Below are positions 9,325-20,901 of a DNA stretch of 64,000 nt, piece by piece; position 1 is the first letter of the stretch, and each line of letters starts with the position of its first letter. The translations under genes were made by a program, and so were the position numbers. The notes below the pieces were generated by a model. The model made no database searches and had not been told where the DNA came from. It worked only from the letters and a program-made list of their open reading frames with translations. The DNA lies in assembly GCA_947311845.1 (NCBI GenBank), contig CAMZMU010000089.1:23774435-23838434 (forward strand), read 5' to 3'. This DNA comes from Poa pratensis. Taxonomy: Eukaryota > Streptophyta > Magnoliopsida > Poales > Poaceae.

Positions 9325-12300
9325 GAAGGCGAGCTCTGTCACTTCCTCCGTGAGAATCGGGATATCTTTGCATGGTCGGCTAAGGACCTGCCTGGTGTTC
9401 CGAGGGAGTTGGCAGAGCACTCTTTATTTGTTAGGCCTGAGGTGAAACCGGTGAGGCAACCGACCCGTCGTCTCTCAGACGACCGGAGACAAGTGGTGCT
9501 GGACGAGCTGGCTAAGTTGCTTGCAGCCGGGTTCATTATGGAGGTGCTGCATCCGGACTGGATATCCAATCCGGTCTTGGTGGAAAAGAAGAAAGACGAG
9601 CCAGCCGTGGTCAAGGTGTGGCGCATGTGCATTGACTTCACTAACCTCAACAAGGCGTGCCCAAAGATCCATTTCCATTACCTCGGATTGATCAAGTGAT
9701 CGATTCCACTGCTGGTTGTGAACTGTTGTCTTTTATTGATGCGTACTCTGGTTTTCACCAGATACCATTGAACCCAAAGGATCAAATAAAGACTGCTTTT
9801 ATTACCCCGTATGGGGCGTATTGCTATCGTGTCATGTGTTTTGGTCTGAGAAATGCCGGGGCAACTTATCAGAGGTGTATGCAGAAATGCCTGCACTCTC
9901 AGATGGGCAAAAATGTGCAAGTGTATGTCGATATTGTCATCAAAACTAAGGAGAAACTACTCTCCTCGAGGATCTCGAGGAGACATTTGTGAATTTGAGA
10001 AAGTATCGGTTGAAGCTTAACCCGGACAAGTGCACCTTTGGTGTCCCGGCTGGAAAGTTGCTCGGATTCCTGGTGTCTAGCCGAGGTATCGAGGTTAACC
10101 CGGCCAAATCCGAGCTATTGAGAGCATGAAGTTACCGAAGTGTTTGAAAGATGTGCAGAAGTTCACAGGGTGCCTAGCCTCGTTGAGCCGATTTGTAGCT
10201 CGGCTAGGAGAAAAAGCCTTGCCTTTGTACCAGCTCATGAAGAAAAGTACCGGGTTTACATGGACCCCGCAGGCCGACGTGGCGTTCGGTGAGCTGAAAA
10301 AGATGTTGTCCACTGCCCCGGTGTTGGCGTCACCATTGCACAATGAGCCGATGTTACTTTACATTGCGGCCACAAACCGAGTTGTAAGTGTGGCAGTGGT
10401 GGTGGAGCGCGAAGAAGGTGGCAGGTCGGTGCAGAGACCGGTGTATTACTTGAGCGAGGTGATCTCTACCTCGAAGCAGAACTATCCTCACTACCAGAAG
10501 ATGACGTATGGTGTCTACCTGGCGGTCAAGAAGTTGAAGCATTATTTCCAGGAGCATCCCATGACGGTGGTGTGCGAAGCTCCAATCTCGGAGATCATCG
10601 GGTGCAAAGATGCAACTGGCCGAGTTGCCAAATGGGCGATTGAGGTGTCTCCATATGCACCACATTATGAGAGAAGAGACGCAATTAAATCCCAGGCGTT
10701 GCCGGACTTCTTTTGTGATTGGGCCGAGATGCAGTATGAGCCACCCAGGCCGGACTATAATTATTGGAAAATGCATTTTGATGGGTCCAAGACAAAGATC
10801 GGGCTGGGGGCTGGAATAGTCCTCACCTCGCCAAAGCGAGATCAGCTGAAGTACGTGCTGCAGATTCATTTCTCAGCATCAAACAATGTGGCGGAGTATG
10901 AGGCCTTAATCCATGGCCTCAAGGTGGCAAAGGAGATCGGTATCCGGCGTGTAGAGTGCTTCGGCGATTCCGACCTGGTGGTGCAACAATCTTCTGGAAC
11001 TTGGGATGCTCTGGATGCCAACATGGCGTTATATCGGTTCCATGTGCAAAAGATATCCGGGTTCTTTGAAGGGTGTGAGTACAGGCATATACCTCGGGCA
11101 GAAAATGATGCTGCCGACGTGTTGTCAAAGCTCGGTTCATCGAAAGAGGCAGTACCACCAGGGGTAGCCCTGAATCACTTGAGAACTCCTTCAATCAAAC
11201 CTTCTCCTGAATCCGAATCTATTTTCATCCCGGCGGAGCAAGAGCCCGGACCTGTTCCAATGGAGGTAGACGTCGGGTGCGTTTGGTCGGACCCGGGGAC
11301 TGCGCACCGAACCTCGGGGACTGCTCATCAAGACTCGGGGACTGGTCGCAGGATGGTGGAGGAAATAATGGAGGAGATTATGGTGGCCGAGCCAATGGAG
11401 GTGGACGAGGAACTTTTTCCTTTGCACCCGGTGCCGGAGTGGGCGGAGCAAATCATGAAGTTCATAACGGAGGGAAGCATGCCAAGTGACACGACCGAGG
11501 CTAGGAGAATTCAAAGGAGGGCCAAGGCGTACACCATCATCAACAAGGAGCTCTATAAAAGAAGCGTAACCGAGGTGTTGCAACGGTGTGTCGAGCCAGC
11601 TGAAGGCAAGGAGATGCTTTTGGAGATCCACCAAGGAGAGTGTGGTCATCATTGCAGCACAAGAGCTCTGGTGGCCAAGGTGTTCAGGCATGGGTTCTAT
11701 TGGCCCACTGCTCTTGCTGATGCAGAGGCCATAGTCCGGAGATGTGAAGGATGCCAAAGGTTTGCCAAGCAAACGCATATGCCAGCCTCGGCGCTCAAAA
11801 CAATTCCTATCACTTGGCCGTTTGCGGTATGGTGTTTGGATATGGTGGGAGAGTTCAAACCAGCCCGAGGTAACATGACGCACATATTGGTGATGGTGGA
11901 CAAGTTCACCAAGTGGATCGAGGTGAAACCAATCCGGAAGTTGGATGGTCATTCAGCAGTGACTTTCTTGAAGGAGATTATTCTGCGATATGGCTACCCC
12001 CATAGCATTATCTCGGACAACGGCACAAACTTTGCTGTTGGAGAGTTCGCTCGGTTTTGCATGAACAAGGGAATCCGGCTGGACATAGCCTCGGTGGCAC
12101 ACCCGGAGTCTAATGGACAAGTGGAAAGATCAAATGCTCTAGTGTTGGCCGGCATCAAGGCTCGGCTCATTGAACCACTGCTGAAAACGCCGGGGTGTTG
12201 GATAGATGAGATACCAGCAGTACTGTGGGGTCTAAGGACCACGCCAAATCGATCAACTGGCTATACGCCATTTTTTATGGTCTATGGGGCAGAAGCTATG

Positions 12301-12704
12301 CTACCCACTGACATCGAGTATGATGCGCCCAGAGTGGCAATGTACACTGAGCCGAGGCAAAAGAGGCTCGGGAGGATGCAGTAGATCTGCTTGAGGAAGC
12401 AAGAGAGTTGGCCTCATCTCGGTCAGCAATATACCAACAAGGTCTCCGACGTTATCATAGCCGGAGTATCAACCCTCGTGTGTTTCACGAGGGAGATTTG
12501 GTGCTGAGGTTGGTGCAGCGCAAGAAAGGCCGGCACAAGTTGTCACCTCCATGGGAGGGACCGTTCATTGTGACCCGAGCTCTGCTCAATGATTCCTACT
12601 ATCTAATAGATGCGCAGGAACCAAGGGAAGATGGGCTGGACAACCCCGGATCAGAGGTCAGGCGACCATGGAACGTAGCTCTACTCCGACCTTTCTACTC
12701 ATGA
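9325..12704 (+). pseudogene. Reverse transcriptase - RNase H - archaeal RNase H - integrase, copy A
   Basis: RT lies in 9409-10100: PVLVEKKKDEP, RMCIDFTNLNKACPK, LLSFIDAYSGFHQIPL, and the active site, which in this copy reads YVDIVIKTK because one GAT (Asp) codon is missing relative to copy B. The long ORF 10126-12384 (752 aa) holds the RNase H (LYIAATNRVVSVAVVVE, PVYYLSEV), then an archaeal-type RNase H (MHFDGSKTKIGLGAGIV, NNVAEYEALIHGL, ECFGDSDLVVQQ), a linker, and the integrase with an HHCC zinc finger and D,D,E residues (CLDMVG, IISDNGTNF, ESNGQVERSN). The C-terminal part is 12408-12704. Breaks at about 9664, 9932, 9957, 10107 and 12350 are each absent in copy B, so they are probably sequence errors. 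Confidence 0.8.
11292..11354 (+). repeat. In-frame 21-bp triplicate in the pol linker
   Basis: Three consecutive 21-bp units each start with CCCGGGGACT or CTCGGGGACT (11292, 11313, 11334). They encode a 7-residue repeat of the type x-S/P-G-T-A/G-H/R-x between the archaeal RNase H and the integrase. The same block is in copy B near 22871-22930, with one extra A. Confidence 0.75.
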
Positions 12705-12736
12705 AAGGCGCAATGTATGTACCTCGGTTAATCCTT

Positions 12737-12742
12737 AATAAA
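12737..12742 (+). terminator. Candidate poly(A) signal of the sense transcript
   Basis: AATAAA 33 bp after the pol stop codon (12702-12704). It would end a transcript that stops before the convergent antisense gene. LTR-elements normally polyadenylate in the 3' LTR, so this is a suggestion from motif and position. The copy B equivalent is near 24314-24319. Confidence 0.3.
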
Positions 12743-12834
12743 ATGTCGGCACTCCGAGGTTGAAGCTCGGGGACTGCCTCGCTCTTGTGCTTGTGTTTTA
12801 TTTCTGTTTGTCAGTTTCGTTCATATGCCGAACT

Positions 12835-13215
12835 ATTTTGAACCTCGTCTCAAACTTCAAGTAATGTATGCTGTGTAACTAATCTTGTGACTCGACTGGC
12901 ATCTGCCTAAATGGTAGTCAAGAGCAAAGATGAAAAAACGTGGGAGACATGAAAATGAACTCGGGGACTCGGTCCAAAAATATAGTTCGGCATGTGTCGT
13001 TTACTAACCCCTGTCTTTACCTTTCGTTTATGTCGGATGGTTTTGAAACACACTTCGAGATTTGCTAAGTACTGTATGCTATAAATAACAATCTTGTGAC
13101 TCGACTGTCGAACGCCTAAATGGTAGACAAGAGCAAAGAATGCCAGATATAGTAAACACGAAAGTGAACTCGGGGACTCGTTCCAAAAGGGTTCGGCATA
13201 AGTTCTTAGAAAAGC
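12835..13215. repeat. Two-unit direct repeat, about 209 bp per unit
   Basis: Blocks such as CTTGTGACTCGACT (12884 and 13093), CCTAAATGGTAG, GAGCAAAGA and AACTCGGGGACTCG (12958 and 13167) recur with a spacing of 209-210 bp. The units have diverged. They fill the spacer between the convergent sense pol and antisense gene. The same pair is in copy B near 24412-24790. Confidence 0.75.
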
Positions 13216-13261
13216 TTGGTTCGGATAGCAAGTTAAAAGTAATGGTAGCAAAGCAAACTAC

Positions 13262-16200
13262 TTAAGGTCTGTTACATCTGCACCCGGCATACCGGGGATT
13301 TAATGTTTTGCTTAAGATAAATTCAGGCCTCGGAACCAGAGACCTCGGTCGCGAAGTGGTGACAGTGGGAGCCTCGGGCGCAGCAACCTCGGTCGCGGAA
13401 GCAACCTCGGTTGTGGGAGTTGTTGCCGGGGTGTCCGTCACGTCGGAGGAAATCACCTCGGTGGCTACAGCTTTGCCGGACTTGCCCTTGGAGTTCGGAG
13501 GTTCGTCGAAGCTGAAGTCATCATCAGAGCCTTCAGCCACCTCGGTTGTTTTGCCGGCCTTGCCCTTGGAGCTCTCTGGCTCTTCAAAGTCAATGTCCTC
13601 GCCTTCAGAACTTTCTTCACCAGACGCTGCTTCCTCGTCCGAGCTCTCTTCGTCCTCAGAGTAGAGGCGCCCGTCATCAAAGGTCCGGGTGTTTGCGTAA
13701 CTAGCAAAGCGGTCGGCTGCTGCTTGGCGTTTCGCAATGCCATCCGGGTGGAGTTCCAAGGAGAGCCCCTGCGCAGGGAGGTAACAGTGTGGATCTCAAC
13801 ATCTCATACCAGGACAGCACGAACACCAGGCCTTGTCCGCTCCAGCCCGAGCTGACGAGCATCTCCACTCCCGAAGTCTAGCCTCGGCTCCTTTCAGCTT
13901 CGTGGCGAGCTCGTCGATGCAAGTGGGAGTCTTGACCTTGGGCCAGAGGGCACGGTGGACCTCGATGGCATCAACAAGTTTAGTTCCAATGGCTCGGAGC
14001 GGCCTGATCCGAGCATTAAGGGCGACAAGGTGGTCCTGGATGTCCCAGCTGTCGCTGAGAGTTTCTGTCTCAGCCCTCTTTGCCCGAGCTGCTTGAACTT
14101 CGCGGATAGCCTTGTCCTTGGAGTGCTCGAAGTTTCTGAAGAGGACAAAAAGGCTGTCGCTGAAATAAGGCATACGGTGGCACGGGATGTAGGTCGGCAG
14201 AAAATAAGGAAAAGGTGAGAAGGAACTTACTGTCCATTTGATGATTAATCCGAGCGAGCTCGGACAACCAGCTTTTCGAGATAGCTCGGAGGGCGGTAAG
14301 TTCGGCTTCGGCCGAGGTGGCACGGCTCTCCAGGGTCTTGGCAAGATTTTGCTGCTGTTCGGCGGCCTGGTCCTTAACCTTCATAGCGTCCTCCGCAGCA
14401 GTCTTGGCTTCATTAGCCCGGTTCAGCTCTTGTTGCAGCCGAGCTATTTCATCCTCGGCTGTCTTCAACTTGGAGGCGTAATCCTTGTCGCTCTGCTCCT
14501 TAGCGGATAGAAGAGTCCGGTGAGACTTCTTCAGCCTGTTGTGATCCAGCAGGAGGTTCTTGAAGACCTTTGTCCGAGCATTGTTGCATTCCTGAAAAAA
14601 GAGAGAGATCAGTTCGGATAAATCCGAGGTATTTCTAGCACCCGAGGCCCAATTGAGTCCCGGGGACTTGGCATTGGCCTCGGGGACTCAGCATGGGAGA
14701 AATGACAAGTTTTTGAGATTCAAGCCGAGCAATTTTAACTCGGTGGAGTGTCAATTGCTCAACCCGAATCTCGGGGACTGGGAATAGTGTATGTTTGTCA
14801 TTTGATTTCAAAGGAAGAAAGAGAGCTGTGTAAAGAAACTTACCGAGGCCTTCTTGCTGCAATCAAGGACTGCAGTCTGCATGTTATAGATAGATTGGAG
14901 CACGGCGCTGGGTCCAACTTGATGCTCAGAGCTCGGGTTGGAGGAGACCTCGACAGTGTCAGCCGAGTTCCAGTCCATGTCATAGTGCTTCTCCGAGCCT
15001 AGGCTGTTCCCGCTCTTGGTCCGGAGTTGCCCGACCTCCCAGCTGCTGATGTCCGGCTGGGTAGTAGCAGCGAATAAAGCTCGGGAGGTGGCGACCTGAG
15101 AGCTCGAGGGCGCGGCCTTGGTCAAGGTGGACCTCGGCGCAGAAGCGGGAACATGCGGCACCAGTTGGGTGCTCGCAGTCAAGGGGCCTGATGACGGTGG
15201 CGGCATCGGAGTTTGCTGTGGCTGTTTGGGGGGCTCAACGTTTTGAGCTGAATCTTTCTGCTGCTGCTGGAGCTTTTGCTTCTGCAGTTGTTGTTGTGTT
15301 GTTTCTTCTTTTGCTGCTGTTGCTGCTGGTTGCGCGCAGCTTGAGACTTGGGGGACAGCCGAGGCTCCTGCACGCTTTAACCGGAGTCTTGGCGCGGTCT
15401 GTTCCGCATCCTTCTGAGGAGGCGGAGGAGTCTGATCTCGGCGGGGGCAGAGTGCCCCAGGCCGGAGTCAGAGCTCGGCGGTGGAAGTTCGGCGGAGGAG
15501 ACGCGCGCCGGGGAGGATGGTCTTCTCCGGGCTGGTGAGGTCAATGGACGGTCCTGGAGGAGAGGCTCTGGCGGGGCTGCCGAGGTTAACCTCGACCTCG
15601 GTTGTCTGGGCTTCAACCACTGGAGGCAGTGGTGAGTGTATCGAGCTATGGCTCTGTTTGACCTGCCGAGCCGGGCTAGACGAAAGAGAAAGATTAAGTT
15701 AGAGTGTAAAAAGCTTAACCTTGGAGCAGCGTGAGAAGTAAGGAGGAGCAAAGGTCACTTACGCATCTTCCTCCACGGGACTCGTTTCTTGCGCCGCGCC
15801 GAGGTCTTCTTGGCACGCTTGGCTTTGGGCGCTGCAGTCTCCGAGGTCTTGGAAGCCTCGGCATCCGAGGTACCAGGTCCTGGGCGCTTCCGGGAAGCTG
15901 CAGACGCTGGATGAAAGTTCTTATATGTTGGAGGAGCATATGAAATGGGAATAACGTTGACAGGTTCCAGAATTTGGCAATCGTCATCGTCATCGTCGTC
16001 AGACCAGTCTCTGATGGAACTGGGAACTTGTTTCTTACCCGGGTTGGAGGAGCCAGTCTTGGGGGCGGACCTCGGAACGGCCTTAGGGATCGGAAGGTGA
16101 TCCTCGTTGTCCGGGTCTTCAGTCTCTGAACCTTCCAGGGCGAGGCGGGCAGGAGCCCAGTTCGACGGCTCCGGGCCGTCCTCGATCAGCTGCCGGGCGA

Positions 16201-17178
16201 ACCGCTGCAGGAGTGGCAAAAAAGAATTGAGTTAAGAAGCAACCGAGGTGTGCAAGACCGGAGCGTAAGCTCGGAAATTTAGTAAGGTACTCACTTGCTC
16301 CGGAAGATTTTCTCTGTTGTGAGGCTCCACGCCCCATGTCCACTCCTCGTCCATCTCAGTCTGGGCAACGGCTTTGACCCGGCCCAAACTGAGGCCTTGG
16401 AGAGCGCCTTGCTGCTGATCCGGTAGGATCGAGTAGACCTTCCATATGGCAGATCTTATGGGCTCGTTGTTGAAGGGGGCTGACTCTTCGATCCACAAAA
16501 GTCCGGAGGATGTCATCGGAACCCCACCCTCTTTTCTTGAGATCCAGCATGTATTCATGGATCTCTTGAACCTCGGCGTAGGCGTCCTCCGGGTTGAAAT
16601 CCCAATTGAGTTGTGCAGTGGGAGGGCCGAGCTGGAAGTCCGGGAGGTTGATGAGGTCGGCAGTATCGGGGTTCCTCACATAGAAAAAGGATCGATTCCA
16701 CTTCTTGCAGCTCTCCAGGCCTTTGATCCGTGGGAACTCGGAGCCCAGCCGGGGTGAGATAGCGGCCGCACCACAGGCAGTCATATCCTTGTTCACGACC
16801 TCCTTGTTGGGGATGCTCTGTTTCTTCAGCTGGAAGTACTTGGCCCAGCCCTCAACGCTCGGCCAGAGGCCGAGGTATCCTTCAGAGAAAGCGTAGCACG
16901 ACAGCTGTAGTATGGAGTTAGCTGGGAGGTGGTGCGGCTGCAAGCCGAAGAACTTCAGAAATTCTCGAAAGAACTTGCTGGCCGGAAGTCCGAATCCGCG
17001 TTCGAAGTGAGAGACAAACACCACTTTCTCGCCGGGGTTGGCGATCGGTTCGCCGTCCCCAGTGTGAAGCCGATACAGCAGTTCGGCTGGGATTCGATGA
17101 GTTTCTTTGAGCCATTTAATCGTCGTCGGTGACGTCCGAGCCATCCCATCCACCTCTCTCGCTGGCAATTGCCGACAT
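13262..17178 (-). CDS. Antisense spliced gene of element 2, copy A
   Basis: Minus-strand exons supported by splice sites: 17178-16295, 16204-15763, 15675-14844, 14591-14231, 14135 to about 13810, and a last exon to 13262. The start ATG (17178) follows an acceptor near 17196. Exon 1 holds the same domain as element 1's antisense gene (VVFVSHFERGFGLPASKFF, LKFFGLQPHHLPANSIL). Exon 2 has an acidic DDDDDDD run and a basic tail; exon 3 is Gln/Pro-rich; exons 4-5 form an Ala/Glu/Arg-rich coiled coil; the last exon is Ser/Asp/Glu-rich. A 2-nt deletion near 17125 breaks exon 1 in this copy only. The intron before the last exon would be only about 40 bp, so that end is uncertain. Function unknown. Confidence 0.65.
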
Positions 17179-17797
17179 GTTGGCACTTTCCTGCAGAAAA
17201 GGGAGGTTCAACCGGGGTAAGTACCTCGGACAGTTCAAGGTTCCACCGGGGTAAGTACCTCGGACAGTTCAGGATAGCCGGGTAAAATACCTCGGATCAG
17301 TCAAAACAGCCGAGCTAAAGAGTTTTAGGCGGGAAACATGTTTCTACCATGGCGAGTGCTAGCAAAGATCTACCGATGAGCAAAAATGGAAATAAAATCA
17401 AGTTCATCCAGGGGCAAAACTGAAAGGGCAGTGCTACGGATGCATCTGGTACAAGTCTAGAGGAGATCTAAAAATGGCTAAGAGAGTGCAAAGATAGAGC
17501 ATCGGGTTCCTCAAGTTCATCATATTCATCCAGATCCTCGAGTTCATCGAAGGATGAACCGTTCATGGCTACGGCAACGGAGGGGAGATAAGGAACTCAC
17601 CGTGAGGTACTTGAGGATCGGGGAAAGATCGACGATGGAGGCGGCGCAAGGCGCGGTGCGCGTTCCCGGCGAGATTCTTCGAGACGGCGAGGTTGCAGCG
17701 GCGATGCTCGACGGCGGCGATGGAGACAGAGGGCACGGTGCAGTGGGCGGGAGCAATGGGCGATGGAGGAAGAAGATGGTGGTTACCCGTGGGGCCC

Positions 17798-17805
17798 TAC
17801 TTATA
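17798..17805 (-). promoter_or_regulatory. TATA box of element 2 antisense gene, copy A
   Basis: Minus strand reads TATAAGTA in a GC-rich context (GCGGCTATAAGTAGGGCCC). Downstream is a GC-rich leader ending in a donor (CTCACG|GTGAG, near 17601) that would splice to the acceptor near 17196, giving a 5'UTR intron of about 400 bp. The equivalent in copy B is 29388-29395. Confidence 0.55.
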
Positions 17806-17839
17806 GCCGCGTGCGGTAACTGCACGCATTAACTGCACC

Positions 17840-18328
17840 ACTACCGCGCGGTTATCGGGAAGGCGCGGGATCGTGTGCGGGTGGGCGCACGGTTACGCGG
17901 TTTGTGGCCGCACGATCGGCCACATCGTGGGCCGCAGAGTGGCAACCGCCCACCCGGATTTCCTGCGCTGGTCAGCGCGAGAATCGAGGGTCGGGGGCGG
18001 TCAAGTACTTGAGTGCGCAGGTGCGCTGTTCGGTGGGTCCGGCTGACGAGGGCGGCGTGTGGTCAGAACCTGTCTTTCAGAGGTCCGGATTCCGAAGCCC
18101 GGGCAGAGATTCTTCGCCACGTGCCTCGGAAAATCTTGAGGCAAGATTGTGCTGAGTCAGATAGCTCGGAGAGTTCAGTTTGCATATCTACCTCGGATTG
18201 GATGGTGGTATGTGGGAAGTACCTCGGCGGAACTATGTTGGAGGTCGGTTTAGGAGGTGGTGTCTTGTTTTTGAACCTGCTACGGCCCTCCGTCCGAGGT
18301 CGTAGGACCGCACCAGCTTCGGGACTAA
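17840..18328. other. Upstream region of antisense gene and polypurine tract of element 2
   Basis: No coding region recognised. The segment holds the region upstream of the antisense TATA box and ends with the purine tract GCTTCGGGACTAA (GCTTCGGGGACTAA in copy B) next to the LTR start, where plus-strand DNA synthesis would be primed. Confidence 0.5.
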
Positions 18329-19463
18329 TGTCGGGGGAGTATCCCCGGGTAGGGTCAAGGCTTGGCATAAGGTGGAGTTCGAAGTTGCCGAGGTACGAAA
18401 GGGCCGACCTGTTTGGGCCTGGGAAGGTCCGAGCTTCATCTTGACCTGGAGAATACAGCCGACCTATCTTGGCCCAGAGGGGTCCGAATACTGTTGGCCA
18501 GGGCCGAGGTTCACTGTCCGAGCTATGTTCAGCCGACCTAACTACCTCAGTGCAGTGGTTTGTGTTGTGAGTGCAGGAGAAGCTGTGGGGAGGAAGTAAG
18601 ATCCGACCTGGTAAAAGATATTAAGCGCAAGACCCGAGTACGGAGCCCGTCACATCCGTGCCGAGCTAACCGAGGTGATGGGCTGTAGGTCGGGCAGGAG
18701 TCAATGCTCCTGTCACTTCCAGCCGGGTACAAGAGCGCCTGACACGGGAGCGTCTGTCAAGGAGCCTGGCAGAGGCGTGCTCCGGGTTCGGGGGCCTGCA
18801 CGTCTCTGACCGCTGACCACGCGGGATCTGGGAAAAGGCTACGAGGTAGCTCTGCCAGGCCACGTCCTGTCTCGGTCAGAGGGGACATGCTAGTTCTGCC
18901 GTTAGGCTACAGGAGATGGCAAGCCACGTCTTGTCCCTGACCGAGGTACGGTGGTACGGTGGTGACCGTTGCAGAGGCATGGCAACAGTGTTCGGCGAGG
19001 GGCACAATGGTAACCCCGGCTGGCCTATATAGTGGGCTTCACCCCCTCCTGCTAGAGAGATCCCCCCCCCCCCCGCGCTGGAACTAGTTGATCAAGAGAG
19101 AAAGAAAGAGAGAGAGGAAGCTCGGAACACCCCGGAAACACCTCGGATTCAGCCGGAGTGCCTTCTTCCTCCCGTTTGCTCCATCTTCTACCTCAAGTTC
19201 TCACCATTGTAGCATCATACAGCTCGAGGAGCAGCTTGTACTTGTCACTTTGAGCTATACACTGACTAGGATAGTGCTGCAGTAGGGTGTTACCTCCACA
19301 AGAGGGCCCCGAAGCAGGTACATCGTGTGTGCTTTGTGTTCTTGCTTTCTGTTCTTCGTTCGTGTTCTCTGTTCTTGCGTGTGCACTTCTTGAGTGCATA
19401 AACCCTCCCCGGATTCCCCCAACGACCATTCGGCCCCATCTTAGCCATACCTATGGCATCTGC
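18329..19463 (+). repeat. Middle LTR of element 2 (copy A 3' LTR), cut by the gap
   Basis: Begins TGTCGGGGGAGTATCCCCGG and stops about 30 bp before the LTR end at the run of Ns. It carries several small deletions not shared by the 5' partial LTR or the last LTR (for example in the region 19165-19185 and 19315-19380), making it the outlier of the three. Confidence 0.85.
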
Positions 19464-19476
19464 NNNNNNNNNNNNN
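19464..19476. other. Assembly gap of 13 N
   Basis: Thirteen Ns join an LTR that stops short of its end to an internal gag segment equivalent to position 7896. About 2 kb (LTR end, PBS and the N-terminal gag region) that a true tandem element would have is missing here. Confidence 0.99.
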
Positions 19477-20901
19477 CGGGTTGCAGATTCTTATGCCCTG
19501 GGTGATCCGATGCAGCCAGCAGCAGGCAGGAGCACGTAACAGAAGGAGGGAGCCAATAAACAACCGGCTCGGACCAAGGTGTAATGACCGTCAGGAGTTC
19601 GGACAGAAGAGGAGGGAGCCGGACTATCCATACACCTCGAACCAAGTTGCAGCGGTGAACCCGGATCAGCCCGGAGCTGGAGGTGTCCAGAGGCCAAAAA
19701 TCAATGGTCCGGCATTTAGTCCGAACCCGGAGCCACCCATGACCTATGAATCAATGATAGATGGTCCGTGCTGTTACCATACGACCGACCCGCGCAAGCC
19801 AGCCAACCATTCAACCCGGCAGTGCAGCTGGAACCGCAGAATCAGAGAAGAAGGGGCAAAGGCCGGAGGAATCAGAGCAGGACCACCACCTCAGAGATTT
19901 CAGCCGAGGTCCCACCCTAATCTGTCCGGAGCAAATGTTACCCCGATAACCACTGCACCTCTTCCGAGGCCTGCAGCAGCAAGACCCGTGAATGTTGTGA
20001 ATGTCCGAGGTATAAACAACAATGGTGCCGGACCAAGTCAGCAGTATGAATACCCCGGAAATGACTATAGAGAGGTTCATGCGAGCTATGTGGTCTTTGT
20101 GACCGAGCCAACTGACAAGAAGAGCGTGCAGAGGCGTGCCATGGAGGTGAATGCAGTAATGCCGGTGGTGCCGACCTATATGAACTGGTCTGAGCAGGAG
20201 ATCACTTGGAGCAGAAAGGACACACCTCGGATCATGCCGAGCCCTGGAAAGTATGCCCTGGTGGTAGATCCAACGTTGTGTGGGCCTACCAACAATGTGA
20301 GGTTCACCCGAGTTCTGGTGGACAATGGCAGTGCCATCAACATCATGTACCGAGACACAATGGTGAAATTGGGCATATCGCCTAATCAGTTGATGCCAAG
20401 CAGTTGTACTTTTCATGGGATTGTGCCGGCGTTTCCTGTGCACCCATGGGCAAGATATGGGTGGATGTAGCATTTGGAACCAAGGACAATTGCCGAGTTG
20501 AGAGTATCGAGTTCGAGGTGGTGGACTTGGAGAGTGCATACCATGCATTGCTTGGAAGGCCAGCTCTGGCCAAGTTTATGATTTCCACCCATGTTGCATA
20601 CCTGAAGATGAAAATGCCAGGGCCTAATGGGATCATATCCATCTCGGGTGACTACAAGCGAGCCATTCAGTGTGCCTCGGCGGGGTCTAATCTGGCCGAG
20701 TCTTTGGTGATCGCAGCTGAGAAAAAGAAGCTGCATCAAGTGGTGGCAATGGCGCAGTCAACACAGCTCGGCCTGTCCGGACTGATGAGCCCGGACTCAA
20801 CTGCGGCGTTCGAGGTGCCCAAGGAGACCAAGAAGATCCCCATTGACCCGGAGCACCCAGATCATATGGCCATCATTGGGACCGGGCTGGGCGAGAAATA
20901 G
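19477..20901 (+). pseudogene. Gag end and protease of element 2, copy B
   Basis: ORF 19481-20470 (329 aa) runs from the gag end (GARNRRREPINNRLGPRCND, CCYHTTDPRKPANHSTRQC) into the protease (FTRVLVDNGSAINIMYRDTM), then breaks near 20430, where copy A has one more T. The remainder is in 20404-20901 and ends in the same TAG as copy A. The 5' part of gag is lost at the N gap. Confidence 0.7.

Noticed and set aside
13796..13815. Intron of about 40 bp before the last exon of the element 2 antisense gene
   Set aside because: Too short for a plant intron; either read-through or a missed exon boundary, so no junction is claimed there.
19287..19505. ORFs running across the N gap
   Set aside because: They join unrelated sequence through unknown bases.
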